64,000 nt of DNA. Origin: Erpobdella octoculata (lineage: Eukaryota; Annelida; Clitellata; Hirudinida; Erpobdellidae). Positions 24,347 through 34,765 of this stretch are shown here, one piece after another (positions within the stretch are counted from its first letter, which is position 1; each line of letters opens with the position of its first letter). The notes under the pieces are model-generated. The model searched no databases, was not told where the DNA came from, and saw only the letters and a list, made by a program, of their open reading frames with translations. The stretch spans positions 17,040,621 to 17,104,620 of the forward strand of contig OZ022242.1 of assembly GCA_963978895.1 (NCBI GenBank), written 5' to 3'. The position numbers and the translations under genes are program-made.

Positions 24347-24646
24347 TCAACGACCGGCCATCCAGCTTAATCCGGGATTGAGGATGACAGCAGGACGGCA
24401 ATCCAGGAACGGTTATAGTAGGAAGAGGAAAAAGGAAGAAAAAGAGTATTCTAGATTCATATTCTACTGAATTTTTCCTCTTCCTAAAGTGTTATTATTT
24501 AGCAATTTTCTGGCTCTTCTTATTTCCTTTTCTTCTTCTCTTTTTTTCCTCCCCACCCCTACCCTTCCCTCCCATTCCCCATGTCTAAAAATACTATGTA
24601 TAAGGACATTAAACTATCATAAAAAAAAAAAAAAAAAAAAAAAAAA
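24347..24646 (+). other. LINE 3' UTR and poly-A tail
   Basis: A 3' UTR of about 270 nt with a pyrimidine-rich segment (24490-24560), then 26 A residues directly preceding the right target duplication. Confidence 0.85.
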
Positions 24647-24658
24647 TTGGAATTTGAG
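24647..24658. repeat. LINE target-site duplication, right
   Basis: TTGGAATTTGAG, identical to 19190-19201. LTR sequence resumes from here. Confidence 0.9.
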
Positions 24659-24722
24659 TTCTCTTCTTCGTGCGATTTTGAGAGGTGAAGCTCTGTCCGA
24701 TTAGTGTCGTTTGTGTTATATT

Positions 24723-24728
24723 AATAAA
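24723..24728 (+). terminator. LTR polyadenylation signal
   Basis: AATAAA in the R region of the solo LTR, about 65 nt (in the unbroken LTR) after the inferred start site. Confidence 0.6.
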
Positions 24729-25132
24729 CTGTTAAACCTTGTTTAGTTTATCTCAGTTGTTTCGTCGTCAGGCATCAATACCCGAGCAGAATCCCGTCAC
24801 ATGTTTGATTTACTGAAAATTGATAACGATAATATTCAGAAAACAAACTGTGGCAATTTTTGAGGTGTACCAGCACCAGGGGGAGGTAGTTATATTCACT
24901 TCCAGAAATTAATTATAATTAATTATTAGCTGGGGTACCAATCGTCGCCCAGGTATATTTTCATTGCTGAAATACCCATCGCTTACAGATTTTTTGCTGC
25001 AAAGCTTATGATGGGCAATAGAATCAAACTCAAATCTACTTATATTTATATAATCTCCCAGCCTCACTCAAATAATCCCTCCCGACTCTCGACCAACGTC
25101 CACGTATAATAGTGAAGTCAGCGATTCAGTGA

Positions 25133-25175
25133 CGTAGCTAACATGGGTGACACCCGGGGCGGATATCGATGGTGT
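25133..25175 (+). mobile_element. Possible DNA-transposon terminus, isolated
   Basis: CAGTGACGTAGCTAACATGG followed by GTGACACCCGGGGCGG resembles the CAGTGRCGTAGCTA ends common in hAT-type elements. A paired right end was not found nearby. Confidence 0.35.
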
Positions 25176-25211
25176 CACCCTTCGAAAACGGTTAAAATCA
25201 ACATTATTTAA

Positions 25212-25420
25212 AAGAAACAAGTAAAGGAAAAAACGAGTTTTCAACACATGGTTTTTTTTAATTGATTCATTTATTGTCATCCAATATAAAGGTATGCTGA
25301 AGGTTTTAGCTTCTTAACTAGTCAAAAAGCTGGCTAAATTTTACTTGCAAGATTTGCTTACAGAGAAAAACACACACAAACAGAGATTGTAACCTAAATA
25401 AAAGTTTGTAATAATCAGGT
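25212..25420 (-). repeat. Dispersed repeat C, inverted copy
   Basis: Shares AACAAGTAAAGGAAAAAACG, CATCCAATATAAAG, GCTGAA and CAAACAGAGATTGTAACC with the plus copies at 26450, 45405 and 46650 and the minus copy at 55855. No coding is recognised. Confidence 0.7.
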
Positions 25421-26409
25421 AAACGTAAAGTCTGATTTTAATACAACAATTTAAATATATATTTGAAAAATTTCTATTGATTTAACAGAGCTCCTCTTGC
25501 ACAAAACAACAGATACAAAAATTTTCATAAATAACTTTAGTGCTACAATAAAATTCGGAAAGAATTATGTAACATACCATTCTACGATGAATTTAAAAAA
25601 GTCTACAGTCTACGGATACCTAATCAGACACTGTAGCATTGGTTGCTTTTAAACATCCTCTCAACCTTGGTATGTCTAGAAAAAGTTTTGCTTCTGATAT
25701 CGGATAACTCATCGTACAAGCCAGTTAAATTTGATAAAGATTATTTCAACTCCTCGATGTTTGCCTAGAACGATGAAGCTACATCTTCAATAGATTTTTA
25801 TCTAGTTCAAAGTTCCGTACTGAATCGGTCGAGACATTCCAGCATATCTTTTTGATTTTCAGCTGTCATCGTTTTCCCGCCCATTCGTTTTAACGACGAA
25901 TTCTTTTTTATATTGGAATATTGTATTTCTCAATTTTTTTGCTGCAAGTCCTATTGCTTCTTCTACAATATGATCCTTTTTATTTAATCTAAAAACAAAG
26001 TGCCACTATTATTATAGCTAACTGCTCAATACTCAAGCTTTTACTTTGCAATGCAATTTGAGTGCAATTTATTTTCCAAGAGAAGAGGTAACAAAGAAAA
26101 GTTAAATTACATAACTTAGGCATAAGGTTTTAAGCAGCACCACTGGCCACCAGCTGATCCAGGAAGTTTGAGTGGGGGTGGCGAATTTTTATGAAAACTG
26201 ATTTATAGATTGTTATCACAAACTGAAGTATCTATTATAACACTTTTTGTTAGATTCAATTCTTATAACTTTGCATAAAAGATTAATTAATAAAATTAGT
26301 AAAATTACGTGTCCACGTTAATAAGAATTCATTTTTAAACATGGCCTTGCACACTTGTTTTTTTTATTTACATCGTCTACTGGTAGATTTAAAGTTTTAC
26401 GAAATTAGA
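25421..26409. other. AT-rich spacer, faint coding traces on the minus strand
   Basis: Around 25975-25740 the minus strand shows short protein-like stretches in changing frames (EEAIGLAAKKLRNTIF, then ENQKDMLECLDRFSTEL), possibly a decayed transposase. No family is assigned. Confidence 0.3.
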
Positions 26410-26630
26410 GATGGATGGATGGATGGATGGATGGATGGATGGATGGATGGACCAGCTTTTTGACTAGCTAGGAAGCTGAAACTTTCAGCATAGCCTTATA
26501 TTGGATGACAATACATGATTCAATTAAAAAAATTTAATTTAAATATTTTTCGTATTTCTTAATCGCATGTATTTGAAATAAAAGTTTGTGTTGAAAAACT
26601 CGTTTTTTCTTTTACTTGTTCTAGTTTGTT
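26410..26630 (+). repeat. (GGAT)n tract and dispersed repeat C
   Basis: GGAT repeats at 26410-26450 are followed by the repeat C segment (AGCTTTTTGACTAGCTAGGA...GAAACTTTCAGCATA...ACAATACATGATTC) through the CTTTTACTTGTT end. Confidence 0.75.
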
Positions 26631-27190
26631 CTGCATTTCCAATATTCATAATTGCGATGGATTATTGTTATATTTTTTCGTTTGGAAATTCCATATTTTA
26701 CTCAATTTGTTATGTTCAAACACCGTAAAAACTTCGTTTTTTAAAAATCCTCTATAAAACATGGATACAGTATTCTAGATACTATATAAATGAAAAAATA
26801 TTTCTAGTGTAAAATTGATATCTGCAATCATGAAAAAAAAATTGCTAATCAATAATTTCAATAAAATTGGTATAAAACCAATATTCCATTATAAATAAAA
26901 ATATCCTAATATATATGAATTATCGATTCGATGTAAAAAAAAACTTCAGATCGATAGGAATACGTGAAATGGTTAAAAGTTGATTTCAAAATTTCTTGTC
27001 TTTCAATGAAATAAATAATGACGCAATGACGCATAGATTTTTAAACTGAGCGTTCAATTTTTTTTAAATGCTTCTATTTAACTTCACTCGTCTCTCTGTT
27101 TGTTGTTAGTTTGTCTGTGGGGATCAAATGCAAATGTTAGAGAGCGTATAAAAAAAAAGATGAGAAAGAGGAGAGAGAGTGAATAATCTA

Positions 27191-27193
<3 letters not shown>
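26631..27193. other. AT-rich spacer
   Basis: No gene is seen. A Helitron-associated segment (CTTCACTCGTCTCTCTGTTTG) lies inverted at about 27060-27130. Confidence 0.5.

Positions 27194-27258
<65 letters not shown>
27194..27258. repeat. (TA)n microsatellite
   Basis: About 65 bp of TA repeats directly left of the Helitron 5' end. Confidence 0.95.
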
Positions 27259-27261
<3 letters not shown>

Positions 27262-28307
27262 ATATATATAAAAGGCAACGTATGTTCATTAATAACGCCA
27301 AAACCAATGAAGGGATTTGCACGAAATTTTACATAATAAACATTTACCACCTAACAAATAATCTCATTTATTTAAAAAAATTGTTTTGAATGTTTTTAGA
27401 AAATTAATTTTTAGAAATATTTTATCTATGCAATTTTAGAAAATTAATTTTTAGAAATATTTTATCTATGCAATTATATCGCGGCTTAACGAGCTTAGGG
27501 TTGCTTTCGACTTCTGTTCCGTCGTTGTTGGTTGTCGCGATTTCTCAAAATCAAAAGTGAGTATTATTTTACTTATATCAATTATATCAATATATCAAAA
27601 GTAATATATAATATACTATATACTATACTATTATTTTTTTAATTACTGTATATCGTTCAAATGTTTTTGAATGTTTTAGAAAATTAATTTTTTTAAATAT
27701 TTTCGCTATTGTATCAGAGCTATGTTTTGTTTACATTCGCTGTTTATCGTCTCGGTTTCTCGAAATCAAAGTAATTTAAAAACTTAGGCTACTATTCTTA
27801 TATTATTTACTTAGGCTACTATTTTTATATTATTTAATTGTTAATTATTGTTGTGTATATATTAAATTGTAAATTGTTTCGGTCGTTGTGTGTCAGGCTA
27901 TCATTATCGCTCTACCAGTCTAACCACTCTAACCAATCTAACCACTCTAACCTCTAACAGATATTATTTTGTGCTACTTTTAGTCTAACAGATATTATTT
28001 TGTGCTTACAGACAAGAAAATTGAAAAATTTATTGTGAGTGAGTATATCAATATAACTATTAATGTATTTTAAGTATAATGCACCTTATGGAAAAACAAA
28101 AAACATTGTGTATCAGAAAGCTTTGCAATAAAATGACTGTATGTGTTTGTTGTATTTCTTTTAATTAAAAATCAAAAGTATCTGCATAAATGTTTCAATA
28201 GATGCAAAGATGCCCGGGCAAACGAGCGGTTAAGGAAACGGGAGCCAGAGAGAAAAACGATAAAAAAACCTTTAAATTCCCCGGGCAACGCCGGGTAACC
28301 CAGCTAG
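27259..28307 (+). mobile_element. Complete non-autonomous Helitron (1049 bp)
   Basis: The 5' end is TCTATATATATAAAAGGC preceded by A. The 3' end is CCCGGGCAACGCCGGG, a 5-bp stem hairpin, then TAACCCAGCTAG followed by T. TC at the 5' end, a GC-rich hairpin about 10 nt before a CTRR end, and insertion between A and T are the hallmarks of Helitrons, which move by rolling-circle replication. There is no Rep or helicase coding. A 38-bp tandem duplication lies at about 27395-27475, and short GGGAGCCAGAGAG minisatellite remnants precede the 3' end. Confidence 0.8.
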
Positions 28308-28316
28308 TATATATAT

Positions 28317-28838
28317 ATATATATCACTCAAATACCACTGACTGACTGGCTGACTCATCACGAAATCGCAAAAACCACTGAACGGATTGTAATGAAATTT
28401 GGAACATATCTTTTAGGTGTCTTTTTAGGTATCTTTTAGTTTTAGGTGCTCATTAAGAAAGGGTTTTGAAAAATTCGGCCTGGATGGCCTTATTTCGAAG
28501 AATATACAATGCGTAACGAAACGTATATTGAAACGCGTCGTGGGTGGGTAAAATGCTGACCGCGGACATATACTTAAATAAATGTTAACGAAAAATTTAG
28601 AATTTTTTTGTTATTTTATTTATTAATAATAATTACAACTAAAATTCAACCAAATACGTTATTTACTGAATCTTGGTTATTTATTAAGCCGAATAGTTTC
28701 GGTTGCTAAGGTTACGATTTTTTTATTCAATATATGAATTAAATGTTAACGAAAAATTTATAAAAGTTTATATTTTATTCATTAACAATTTAATATAAAT
28801 ACATATTCACAACTAAAATTCAACCGAATACGAAAAAA
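28317..28838 (+). mobile_element. Dispersed element E (Helitron-like 5' end), copy 1
   Basis: It starts in a TA run then TCACTCAAATACCACTGACT and GACTCATCACGAAATCGC. The body includes GTTAACGAAAAATTTA repeats and ACAACTAAAATTCAACC. The inverted copy at 42240-43160 matches over most of its length, and its 5' end reads TCTATAAATATAACTCAAAT, consistent with a Helitron 5' terminus. Confidence 0.6.
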
Positions 28839-29367
28839 GTGTACTTCCTAAATGCTGAAGGTGTCACTTTGTTTTGCTCTGAAGAACTCAGAATATCCAC
28901 TTTCCTGCTGATTATTGACTTTTTTCTTTTTGACCTGGACAAGCGAATCAAAGCCTACCCAAAAATGGACAAGCTGTTCTCATTCTTGTGGCACACTAAT
29001 GTGGAAGCACAAGTTTCTCTCAATTGAGTGGTAAATTACTACTCAAGAGATTTGGAGAGTCTGGGCCAAGTTGAGAATGAATGGTTCCATGTGGAGGTCA
29101 CTGCTCAAGAATGTCAAGGTTATTTTCTGCTCACCTCCCGAGATGCTGAAATTGATGCTGCAGAATGATTTCAGTAAGGCCTTCCCGAACACCTACATTC
29201 TTCTTCGTCATTACTTGACACTGCCTGTGACGAACTGTGCCGGTGAGCTCATCAAATCTGCTCTGAGGTCAACACAGACTCAAAAGAGACTAAACAACCT
29301 ATCTCTCTTAAACATTGAAAGTGATGTACTTCAGGATTCAGGAGTTGGAATTTTTCAAAGTTATTGA
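28839..29367 (+). pseudogene. hAT transposase C-terminal relic (ZMYM-like group)
   Basis: Two ORFs, 28839-29027 and 29071-29367, carry hAT C-terminal text. The first includes LLIIDFFLFDLDKRIKAY. The second includes FPNTYILLRHYLTLPVTNCA, then SALRSTQTQKRLNNLSLLNI, matching the LPVTxASGERSFSxLKxIKxxxRSTMSxxRLxNLxxLxIE dimerisation region of ZMYM1-like hAT proteins. The GERSFS core is altered to GELIKS and a stop plus frameshift separates the ORFs, so it is not functional. Confidence 0.7.
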
Positions 29368-29529
29368 GGCATTCAATTAAGCTAAATCTACGTAGAAAGA
29401 GATCATTGTAAATCATAATGTACAGTATTCTGTAATCTGTATGTCTATGTTTTGTTGTACTTACTTGAGAGCTTATCAACCAATTAATCAGTTGAATTTT
29501 ATAGCGCTATTTCCTATCGTTCAATAGCG

Positions 29530-29890
29530 CTCGGACACGAACTTTTTAAATAAATAAATTTTAAGTCCCCGACGGAAAACTCAGAAAACTGTGAGAGAAG
29601 TAGATTTAGTTAAAGAAGTAGGAAGAGAGTTTCAGAGATAGGGACCAGAGTAGGAAAAAGAGCGTTTAGCAAAAGAATGCTTAACAGAAAAGATATGAAA
29701 GTGGTTAAGAGAGGAAGATCGAAGACAAGACTTAGCTTAGGAGGGATTTTTATTAAGTTAGTTAGGTAGAGTGGAGAAGAGCAATTTTTAGTTTTAAACA
29801 TTAGTAAGCAAATTTTAAACATCACCCTATACTTAAGAGGTAGCCAGTGAAGAAGAACAAGAGATTTATAGTTGAGAAATTTCAACTGTG
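29530..29890 (-). pseudogene. LINE reverse transcriptase C-terminal fragment, second copy
   Basis: The minus ORF 29885-29610 contains LVLLHWLPLKYRVMFKICLL and LYLTNLIKI, matching the LHWLPVxxRIxFKxxxLxxKxLxxxxPxYLxxLI block after the RT core in CR1/L2/RTE-type LINEs. The downstream part is frameshifted but similar in nucleotide sequence to the fragment at 9229-9432. Confidence 0.65.
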
Positions 29891-30917
29891 TAATTAATGA
29901 TACATTTCATTTGGCTTTGAATTGAAATATTAAAGTCATAATTTGTAAATTTTATAATGGGGGGCCTCATTTTTCTCAGTGGGCCAGGGCCTCTATATGT
30001 GATAATCTGGCCCTGTCCTTAATACGAACAGCTTTTTGCTGACTCCAAAAAGCTGTGATGATCTGACAATCAGGAATATGCTCAAATGTACTAACGGACT
30101 TTGTTATTGTATTCTTTCCTCTCTAAAGAGTGTAAAAAAGATTGAACAGTTCACTGAAGCAGTCACGAACCAGTAAGGGTTTTACGCAAAACATCGGAAA
30201 TGTCACGCGGATGAATAAAAATATAATTGATCACACTAAAAGTCAAAGATGGCGACCGGAAATTAACTAAATAACGACATAATAATTATAGTTAGTAAGT
30301 CATCTAGGTAATATTTTTTTTATTTGGAAATATTTTGTCTAAATTTGAGATAATTATATTTGATTCTATGAAACCGTCTCACTTTTTTTGGCCCACCCTG
30401 TATATTGTTACAACATTTTCTTGATCCAGAAAGAATCGGTAGTTATATAAGACAAAAGTTAGAAAATTCACTTCACACTGTTCATAAATTTGCATTAGCA
30501 ATAAATGCATGCAGATGAAAAAATAGCAATTTCATGGTTTTGTAGCTGACAGACCATAAAGGCTGCTTACATTGAATGATTGATTAAAAAAGAAATGTTG
30601 AAAGTACAACACTTTAAGAAAGTTATAGGAAAGTTATTTTTATTCTTTATTCCTTGTATAAGCCAACTGGTCAATTAGTGGTTCATTTCTCCCGTGCATT
30701 TTTTTTATTTCTTTAAGCATCAAAAGCTCACAAAAACGCGTGAGAATATGTTTCAACCTTATTTAGAAGCTTGCTACTTTTGACCAAGAAGCAAAATTAT
30801 GGAAGATATGTAGTTATGTAGCGACCTCATCTTTTCTCTTTTTGAAATTGCTACGCTTTTGAAAATTACTTTGAACATTATAAGGAGCATATAAATACTG
30901 GTCAATAATAGTAGTTA
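29891..30917. other. AT-rich spacer, no gene seen
   Basis: No coding, terminal repeats or exon signals convince me here. Confidence 0.5.
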
Positions 30918-31215
30918 CTAGCGGAGTAACGGTTTTTCTCTCTCGTCCCGTTTCCTTCTTTGATTGCTCTAACGCTCCCGGTCGCTTTCCCGTTCCCGCT
31001 TGCACTCCCGTTCCCGGTCGCTTTTCCGGTCCCGCTTGCTTTCCCGTTCCCATTCCCGCTCATTCTTTAGTTGCCTTTTCTGCTCGCTCTCCAGCTCCCG
31101 CTCATTTTGTGACCAATCTCAATTTTTTTTCCAAAAACCCTCTTCTATTGACTCTCAAGGTTGTGTGAAAATTTCATTACGATCGGATAAATAGTGTGGC
31201 AATGCATACAGGACA
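30918..31215 (-). mobile_element. Helitron-like minisatellite element, inverted copy
   Basis: In minus orientation it ends CCGTTACTCCGCTAGT (at 30918). It has CCCGTTCCCGCTTGC-type units (inverse of GGGAGCGGGAAAG), then TTTGTGACCAATCTCAATTT, CTCTCAAGGTTGTGTG and ATTTCATTACGATCGGATAA and AATGCATACAGGACATACAT. The same order occurs at 44467-44800, 58484-58855 and 60940-61195. Confidence 0.65.
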
Positions 31216-31450
31216 TACATACATACCTACATACATACATACATACATACATACATACATACATACATACATACATACATACATACATACATACATACAT
31301 ACATACATACATACATACATACATACATACATACATACATACATACATACATACATACATACATACCTACATACATACATACATACATACATACATACAT
31401 ACATACATACATACATGCATACATACATGCATGCATGCATACATACATAC
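31212..31450. repeat. (CATA)n microsatellite
   Basis: About 240 bp of CATA units. It follows the GGACATACATACAT end of the Helitron-like element and probably grew from it. Confidence 0.95.
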
Positions 31451-31774
31451 AGTCATTTTTACTTGAGTACATGTACTTAAGTACACGTCATCACTGGTGA
31501 TAAGTGGTAACTTCCGCCTGATTGAGACGACCCTGCTATTTAATAGTATTTAAAGTCATTCTCAGCTTTGAAGTGTCTGATGACTTAACTCTACAGCACG
31601 ATGGAAAAAAAGAGGTTTTTTTGACATTGCTACAGAGAAAAATACTGAAAAAAGCGAAAAATATAAAAAGAAGAAGAGAAAGAGAGTAAATAACAAAATT
31701 TATTTTTTTATGGTTTTATTGAATAAACGAAATTCAAAATATCTTACAACGGCTGCATTACTACAGTAAGAACA
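31451..31774. other. AT-rich spacer, no gene seen
   Basis: No coding or terminal repeats are evident. Confidence 0.5.
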
Positions 31775-32062
31775 AAATAATTTTTACATCATAAAAAATA
31801 CATTACAAAAACAACGTTTTTCTTGCGCCCTAAAAAGTATAAAATAATATTCCTATAATTCATATACAACGAAAAACGTTGCGGGCGCATTATCTTTTAT
31901 AACTATTTGTTTTACTAAAGTTTTGATGTTGTAGCCTATATGCTCCCGCAACGTTTTTTGTTGTATTTGAATTATAGGAGTATTATTTTATACTTTTTAG
32001 GGTGCCGGAAAAACGTTGATTTTTACAAATGTATTTTTTATGATGTAAAAATTATTTTCTAC
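31775..32062. mobile_element. Foldback MITE, copy 1
   Basis: A near-palindromic element. The arm from ATTTTTACATCATAAAAAAT through AACAACGTTTTTCTTGCGCC is inverted after a short spacer and ends TTATGATGTAAAAATTAT. Copy 2 lies at 51322-51606. Confidence 0.75.
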
Positions 32063-32960
32063 TTTTTCATTTTTGATGGGTAAAATTTTGTGAGCATATG
32101 AGTTTGAATTCAAAATCTTATAATTTTTTTACTTTTTTTTGCTAGGTGGTAATATATTATCTATCGGTTACAATGTTTAAAAAAACACCAAAAACAGCCC
32201 TGCTTTTGCAAGCCAGTCCCAAGCCTGGAGAAATGAGGAAGAGAAAGTTAAAAGGATCAAATTATGATTCGCGACAGGAAGTGCTTAGGTGCTTCAAACA
32301 TACAGCCATTACAGTCTTAAAACACCTGGTGTAAAGGACTATAAACTATTTTAAAAAATAAATAAAAATCAAACACACCATTGTATGAATTTCGCGGACA
32401 CACAAAATTTCAAACAAACAGACAAAAAAAGTGACCTAATAAAAACGTTGTAAAATGGCACGCGTGGACGAATCTTATGTGGCCAGCAATAGTCGTATGG
32501 GGAGGAAACATAAGGGAATCCTGTTAGACTGAATCTGAAGAATTTTTATCAGGTTCAAATTTTAAACATCAGGGAAAGATTACGCTCCACCCTGCTAACA
32601 AACAATCCTGAAGTCGGTTGTCAAACGCAATTGGAGGCGAAATATTTTTGTGAAGGACTATAGTCATGACACCGAATTCTCCAATGGACAATTAAAATAT
32701 TCCTGAAGGCTAGGCAAAAATCCAAGCTTCATAAATGAATTGTTTTAAAAAATTTTCAGATGGTCATACAAATTTATTTTTAATTTTATGTAAATATATG
32801 ACGTCTTTATTTATTTATGAAAAAAGACTGCGTCGTTGCTTGGAGCTCTACCACAAAAATAACTTTTTAGTTGCTAACAAGTTTTTTCTTGTTTTCAATC
32901 TAGAAGAAACAAGAATTATGATACCATCCAAAAAGGTTATATATCTTAATATATTAAATT
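32063..32960. other. AT-rich spacer, no gene supported
   Basis: Short ORFs only. The GACCTAATAAAAACGTTGTAAAA segment near 32430 recurs at 52270-52410, indicating another dispersed repeat. Confidence 0.45.
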
Positions 32961-33150
32961 ACTAGCAGGGTTATCCGGCGTTGCCCGGGGCTTTTAGATG
33001 TTTTTCTATCGTTTTTCTCTTTTGCCCTTTTCTCTTTTTTTTTTCGTTCCCACTTGATCTTCTCGTTATCTAGCTTCTTTTCTCTTTTTCGCTCCCGCTT
33101 GCTCTCCCGTTCCCGCTCCTACTCTATCTCCTGTTCCCGTTCCCACTATT
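32961..33150 (-). mobile_element. Helitron-like 3' end fragment, inverted
   Basis: Begins ACTAGCAGGGTTATCCGGCG and TTGCCCGGGGC, the inverse of the hairpin and CTAGT end, then pyrimidine-rich minisatellite units. It is truncated after about 190 bp. Confidence 0.6.
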
Positions 33151-33816
33151 TTCATTACAATAAGAAACAATTTTGAAATGCGTCCTTAATAAAATAATCT
33201 ATTTCCTACCTGAATATAAATTAATAAAAACAAATTTTAGATTCTGTAGGCAGAATTTAAAGATGCGCTTGATTTTATGCTATGCACAGGCTTCTCATAG
33301 TTAAAGTCTTTTTGAGCTTCTTGTTTCAAATTTGAACTGTCGAACTTGAAGACTTGATCTAATGTTCTATAATGAATCATCATAACACAGTCGTTTAACT
33401 GTTAAATTTAAGACCTAACCAATTTATTGTATCATAAACATTCAACACGTTTAACACTTTATAATTTATATTAATATTAATAAGTTCATGTTAAAAAAAC
33501 AACAAGCAAATATTATGAATAACACTAGTTGTACCCACCCCCGTTGCTGTGGCTTAGTTTGACTAAATAAAAAACCAAAACAAACGAATGTTCTAAATTT
33601 TTAATTTTAAAATTCTTGTGAGTATGCAGAAATTGTTACTGTTCCAATGTTTGGGCAGATTTAGAGATTGTCTGAAGTACTGAATTGCTGCACATAATTT
33701 CCAATAATTTTGTTCACATCAGTTGAAATGACATCAATCGATGTTCTAAAGAAATGCACTAAATTGGCTTTTTCCTGTAAAAACTCTTGCAATTACGAAC
33801 TGTTGTTTTTTATGCC
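33151..33816. other. AT-rich spacer
   Basis: No gene is seen. Confidence 0.5.
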
Positions 33817-33987
33817 AGAAGAAATTCATGTATTGTCATCCAGAATAAAGCTTTCCTGAAAGTTTTAGAATTCTAGGTGGTCGAAAAGTGGGAAAGCGAC
33901 CGGGAGCGTAGAGCAAGCGGGAAAGGAAACGGGAGCGTGAGAGAAAAACGATAGAAAAACCTCTAAAAAGCCCGGGCACCCAGCTAG
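33817..33987 (+). mobile_element. Helitron-like 3' end fragment
   Basis: ATTCATGTATTGTCATCCAG, TTTCCTGAAAGTTTTAG, then GGTCGAAAAGTGGGAAAGCG, ACCGGGAGCG units and the GCCCGGGCACCCAGCTAG/T end. Nearly collinear with 5585-5776. Confidence 0.65.

Positions 33988-33990
<3 letters not shown>

Positions 33991-34073
<83 letters not shown>
33991..34073. repeat. (TA)n microsatellite
   Basis: About 83 bp of TA repeats directly after the Helitron-like 3' end. Confidence 0.95.
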
Positions 34074-34077
<4 letters not shown>

Positions 34078-34602
34078 CTACTTTGTACATTCCTCGTTTG
34101 TTTGCTTTGACTAGTAATGGTGACCATAACACCCTCTTTTCTCATTTAATTAATAACCCAAACATTACATTACGCAGACGTTAATTTTAGATTTTTCTCG
34201 CTCTTGGTATTCTAGTTTATGTATTATTTTCGGTCATATTTATTTTATATTTGCTTTTATGATTTCAATGGTAATTAATACATCCCTTTGTTTTATTTTT
34301 GCTCTTAATTGTATTTATTTATTTTCTTTCTATCTGTGTATACTTCGACATTTAAGGCCTTCAATTTTTATGTACAATTCTTATCGACGAAAAACTAACA
34401 CCTGTATCGACGGAAAACTAATACTTACAATTCTTATGTTAAATTTAATTTATATTTGTTTCTTTGATTTTAGTCTTAATTAATACCTCCCCTCGCATTT
34501 TATTTTGGTCATAATTTTATTTTTATCTACGTACTTCCACATTTTGTTATTTGTTTTTATTCGTCTTTGTTTATGTTCGGTTCCTGTACCGCCCGGCCTT
34601 TT
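34074..34602. other. T-rich spacer upstream of hammerhead 2
   Basis: Loosely duplicated T-rich segments (GTCATATTTATTTTATATTT near 34230 and GGTCATAATTTTATTTTTAT near 34506). It may be the 5' part of a Penelope-like terminal repeat; that is inference. Confidence 0.35.
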
Positions 34603-34654
34603 GCTTTTTCTGAAGATGGCTGAAAAAATAGCCGAAACTTGCAAGTTAAAAAGT
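34603..34654 (+). ncRNA. Hammerhead ribozyme motif 2 (minimal stem III)
   Basis: Plus strand: stem I GCUUUUU/AAAAAGU (7 pairs, one G-U), CUGAAGA box, one extra U, stem II GGCU...AGCC (4 perfect pairs with an A-rich loop), GAAA, self-complementary stem III ACUUGCAAGU, and GUU before the closing strand of stem I. Relative to motif 1, stems I, II and III all differ by compensatory changes while the core is identical. An ORF overlaps and continues (KDLYNRAFFEQLRGRVKLRE), cut off by the LTR element at 34766. Confidence 0.8.
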
Positions 34655-34765
34655 AATAAAGATTTGTATAATCGGGCGTTCTTTGAACAACTTCGTGGGC
34701 GAGTTAAATTACGCGAACTATCTCATATAATAGAAAAAGTTTGCAACAAAATTTGGTCAATAAAT

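Larger units (their letters stand above)
19202..24646 (+). mobile_element. Full-length I/Loa-type non-LTR retrotransposon with both ORFs intact
   Basis: About 5.4 kb bounded by a perfect 12-bp duplication, with a 26-nt 5' leader, ORF1 (19228-20499), a 52-nt gap, ORF2 (20552-24346), a 3' UTR of about 270 nt and a 26-nt poly-A tail (24621-24646). ORF2 carries endonuclease, reverse transcriptase and RNase H, and ORF1 has three zinc knuckles. This layout is that of the I group (I, Loa, Ingi and related). Neither ORF contains a stop or frameshift, and the duplication is undecayed, so the insertion is young. Base composition is much more balanced than the AT-rich flanks. Confidence 0.93.
18504..24801 (+). 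mobile_element. Solo LTR interrupted by a LINE
   Basis: It begins TGTGACGG and ends CCGTCACA, a TG...CA terminus with an 8-bp inverted pair, flanked by the 5-bp duplication TGTTT. After removing the LINE (19202-24646) and one copy of its target duplication, the LTR is about 841 bp (18504-19201 plus 24659-24801). U3 has three tandem CACGTG repeats and a TATA box, and R carries AATAAA at 24723. No internal retroelement coding lies next to it, so it is a solo LTR formed by LTR-LTR recombination. A 5-bp duplication fits Gypsy, BEL/Pao or retrovirus-like families. Confidence 0.85.

Noticed and set aside
24619..24646. Poly-A run as a host microsatellite
   Set aside because: It sits exactly between the LINE 3' UTR and the target duplication, so it is the retrotransposition tail.
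31145..31480. MYVCMYVC and HTYIHTYI ORFs
   Set aside because: Products of the (CATA)n tract.
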